Positions 61,761 to 64,000 of a DNA stretch of 64,000 bases are shown in pieces. The DNA comes from Amaranthus tricolor. Lineage: Eukaryota; Streptophyta; Magnoliopsida; Caryophyllales; Amaranthaceae. The stretch is from assembly GCF_026212465.1 (NCBI RefSeq), contig NC_080059.1, forward strand, positions 22,778,159-22,842,158, given 5' to 3'. The notes beneath the pieces are model-generated. The model saw nothing but the letters and a program-made list of their open reading frames with translations, did no database searches and was not told where the DNA came from. The position numbers and the translations under genes were made by a program. Each line of letters starts with the position of its first letter. Positions within the stretch are counted from its first letter, which is position 1.

Positions 61761-64000
61761 AGAAGCTTAAAAACCCATAAAATCGCAACTTAGCATGTAA
61801 GTTCTAGCATATGACGATGATTTTAAATTAAACCACTTCAACACAATAATATATAACAAATAGTGTTGTGTGCAATGTTTCGTGTAAAACCACGAAGTTT
61901 GAGCTACTTTATGCGCGAAAGTGCCAAAAAAGCTGAAAAACCCATAAGATCGCAACTTAACACGTAATTTCTAACATATGACTATGATTTTCAATTCTAA
62001 CCACTTTAAAAATAATATATACCAAATAGTGTTGTTTGCAAAGTTTCGTGCAAAACAAACCAAGTTTGAGCTACTTTGTGCGCAAAAGTGCCAAAAAAGC
62101 TTATAAACCCATAAAATCGCAACTTAACAAGTAATCTCTAGCATATGACGATGATTATCATTTCTAACTACTTCAACACAATAATATATACCAAATAGTG
62201 TTGTGTGCAAAGTTTCATCCAAAACAAACCAAGTTTGAGCTACTTTATGCGTGAAAGTTACAAAAAAGCTTAAAACCCATAAAATCACAACTTAACACGT
62301 AAATTCTATCATATGACGATGATTTTCAATTCTAACCACTTCAACACAATAATATATACCAAAGAGTGTTGTGTGCAAATTTTTGTGTAAAACACACCAA
62401 GTTTGAGATACTTTAGGCGCGAAAGTGCCAAAAAAGCTTTAAAACCCATAAAATCGCAACTTAACACGTAATTTCTAGCATATGACGATGATTTTCAATT
62501 CTAACCACCTCAACACAATAATATATACCAAATAGTGTTGTGTGCAAAGTTTCGTGAAAAAAAAATCAAGTTTGAGCTACTTTATGCGCGAAAGTGCCTA
62601 AAAAGCCTAAAAACCCATAAAATCGCAACTTAACACGTAATTTCTATCATATGACTATTATTTTCAATTCTAACAACTTCAACACAATAATATATACCAA
62701 ATAGTGTTGTCTGCTAAGTTTCGTGCAAAACAACCCAAGTTTGAGCTACTTTATGCACGAAAGTGCCAAAAAATCTTAAAAACCCATAAAATCGCAACTT
62801 AACACGTAATTTCTTGCATATGACTATGATTTTCAATTCTAACCACTTCAACAATAATATATACCCAATAGTGTTGTATGCAATATTTCGTGCAAAACCA
62901 ACCAAGTTTGAGTTACTTTTTGCGCGAAAGTGCCAAAAAACCTTAAAAACACATAAAATCGAAACTTAACACGTAATCTCTAGCATATGACGATGATTTT
63001 CAATTCTAATCACTTCAACACAATAATATATACCAAATAGTGTTGTGTGCAAAGTTTCGTGCAAAACAAACCAAGTTTGAGCTACTTTATACCAAGCATA
63101 TGACGATGATTTGTTTTCTAACAACTTAAAGACAATAATATATACCAAAGAGTGTTGTGTGCAAAGTTTTGTGCAAAACACACTAAGTTTGAGTTATTTT
63201 ATCAGCGAAAGTGCCAAAAAAGCTTAAAAACCCATAAAATCGCAACTTAACATGTAATTTCTCGCATATGACTATGATTTTCAATTCTAACCACTTCAAC
63301 AATAATATATACCAAATAGTGTTGTGTGCAAAGTTTCGCGCAAAAAAAACCATGTTTGAGCTAATTTATGCGCAAAAGTGCAAAAAAACCTTAAAAACCC
63401 ATAAAATCGCAACTTAACACGTAATCTCTAGCATATGAGGATGATTTTCAATTCTAACCACTTCAACACAATAATATATAGCAAATAGTGTTGTGTGCTA
63501 AGTTTCGTGCAAAACAAACCATGTTTGAGCTACTTTATGCGTGAAAGTTCCAAAAAAGCTTAATAGCCCATAAAATCGCAACTAAACACGTAATTTCTAT
63601 CATATGACGATTATTTTCAATTCTAATCACTTAAACACAATTATATATACCAAAGAGTGTTGTGTGCAAAGTTTTGTGCAAAATACACAGAGTTTGAGCT
63701 ATTTTATGCGCGAACGTGCCAAAAAAGTTTTAAAACCCATAAAATCGCAACTTAACACGTACTTTCTAGCATATGACGACGATTTTTAATTCCAACCACC
63801 TCAACAAAACAATATATACCAAATAGTGTTGTGTGCAAAGTTTCGTGCAAAACAAATCAAGTTTGAGCTACTTTATGCGCAAAAGTGCCTAGAAAGCTTA
63901 AAAACCCATAAAATCGCAACTTAACACGTAATTTCTAGCAAATGACTATTCTTTTAAATTCTAACAACTTCAACACAATAATATATACCAAATAGTGTTG
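61760..64000. repeat. Diverged satellite monomers at right end
   Basis: About 13 monomers with scattered substitutions and no exact repeating order within the window. The last two resemble monomers at about 49.6 and 56.7 kb (GTGCCTAGAAAGC, then CAAATGACTATTCTTTTAAA), so another copy of that block may begin here. Confidence 0.75.
62984..63097. repeat. Truncated monomer (~56 bp missing)
   Basis: CATATG sites are 113 bp apart. The sequence passes from GCTACTTTAT, phase 43-52, through ACCA to AGCATATGACG, phase 113. The GCGCG, AAGCTT and CACGTAATTTC landmarks are lost. The following TTTGTTTTCTAAC is also altered. Confidence 0.8.

Larger units (their letters stand above)
1..64000. repeat. Satellite DNA array, ~169-bp monomer, head-to-tail
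   Basis: The same ~169-bp unit recurs without interruption from the first to the last base, apart from two N gaps. Successive CATATG or AAGCTT hexamers lie about 169 bp apart almost everywhere, and every readable monomer has the same orientation. The window starts at phase 6 and ends at phase 7, so neither array edge is present. About 380 monomers fit (64,000 divided by roughly 169). Single-base variants, a common 2-bp deletion (CAACACAATAAT to CAACAATAAT) and rare truncated monomers create sub-families. No transposon, gene or telomere-like repeat interrupts it. The repeat style suggests a plant centromeric or pericentromeric satellite. That is inferred from unit length, AT-richness and HOR structure, not from recognising the family. 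Confidence 0.98.

Noticed and set aside
63604..63789. Plus-strand 61-codon frame
   Set aside because: It lies within one diverged monomer and the start of the next, with no support beyond an absence of stops.
1..64000. CRISPR array
   Set aside because: The repeat is contiguous with no unique spacers, the unit is 169 bp, and there are no cas-like genes. The bases between any two conserved motifs are themselves repeated.
1..64000. CENP-B box or telomere-type repeat
   Set aside because: I looked for a CENP-B-box-like TTCG...CGGGA pattern and for TTTAGGG or TTAGGG runs and found none. TTTCGTGC is only a partial chance likeness.

Overview
The whole 64 kb window is one head-to-tail satellite DNA array. 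By eye it is built from roughly 380 copies of a monomer of about 169 bp. I see no convincing protein-coding gene, no RNA gene and no recognisable transposon. Phase 1 is set here at the A of AGTGTTGTG. The window opens at phase 6 and closes at phase 7, so the array continues past both ends. All monomers that can be read lie in the same orientation. The best exemplar is 39078-39246, exactly 169 bp and about 34% GC by hand count. Landmarks in each monomer are GCGCG at phase 53-57, a HindIII hexamer (AAGCTT) at 70-75 and an NdeI hexamer (CATATG) at 115-120.

Organism: nothing identifies a species. A long AT-rich array of near-nucleosome-length monomers, with higher-order repeats (HORs) and two 100-N assembly gaps, points to a eukaryotic chromosome assembly. 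It most resembles a plant centromeric or pericentromeric satellite, but that is an inference from repeat style only.

Layout. (1) 1 to about 16.5 kb: clean HOR domain. Units are bounded by a diagnostic monomer carrying CCATGTTTGATCG and hold 8, 11, 11, 7, 8, 7, 7, 8, 1, 8, 8, 6 and 8 monomers. A larger 5,242-bp (31-monomer) period covers 6.3-14.0 kb. (2) About 16.5-21.2 kb: same family, but full of single-base insertions that look like uncorrected read errors, ending at N gap 1 (21203-21302). (3) 21.3-25.1 kb: more diverged monomers without a clear HOR, including two truncated ones. The variant make-up changes across gap 1. (4) 25.1-39.2 kb: nested overlapping segmental duplications (offsets about 2.2, 4.0-4.2 and 8.2 kb), ending at N gap 2 (39247-39346). 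(5) 39.35-42.6 kb: a 1,523-bp nine-monomer HOR, two full copies and a partial third. (6) 42.6-45.2 kb: mosaic monomers. (7) About 45.2-59.19 kb: a 7,088-bp segment of about 42 monomers present twice in tandem, with a readable out-of-register junction at 52107-52112. (8) 59.20-61.76 kb: a 1,183-bp seven-monomer HOR, two copies and a partial third. (9) 61.76-64.0 kb: diverged monomers with one truncated copy.

Nothing here works together as genes. The interest lies in array evolution: HOR birth by internal trimer duplication, recent multi-kb duplications, and several breakpoints at short repeats inside the monomer. Open reading frames occur mostly on the minus strand, recur with the satellite period and shift frame at each monomer (169 = 3 x 56 + 1). 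I regard them all as artefacts of the repeat.
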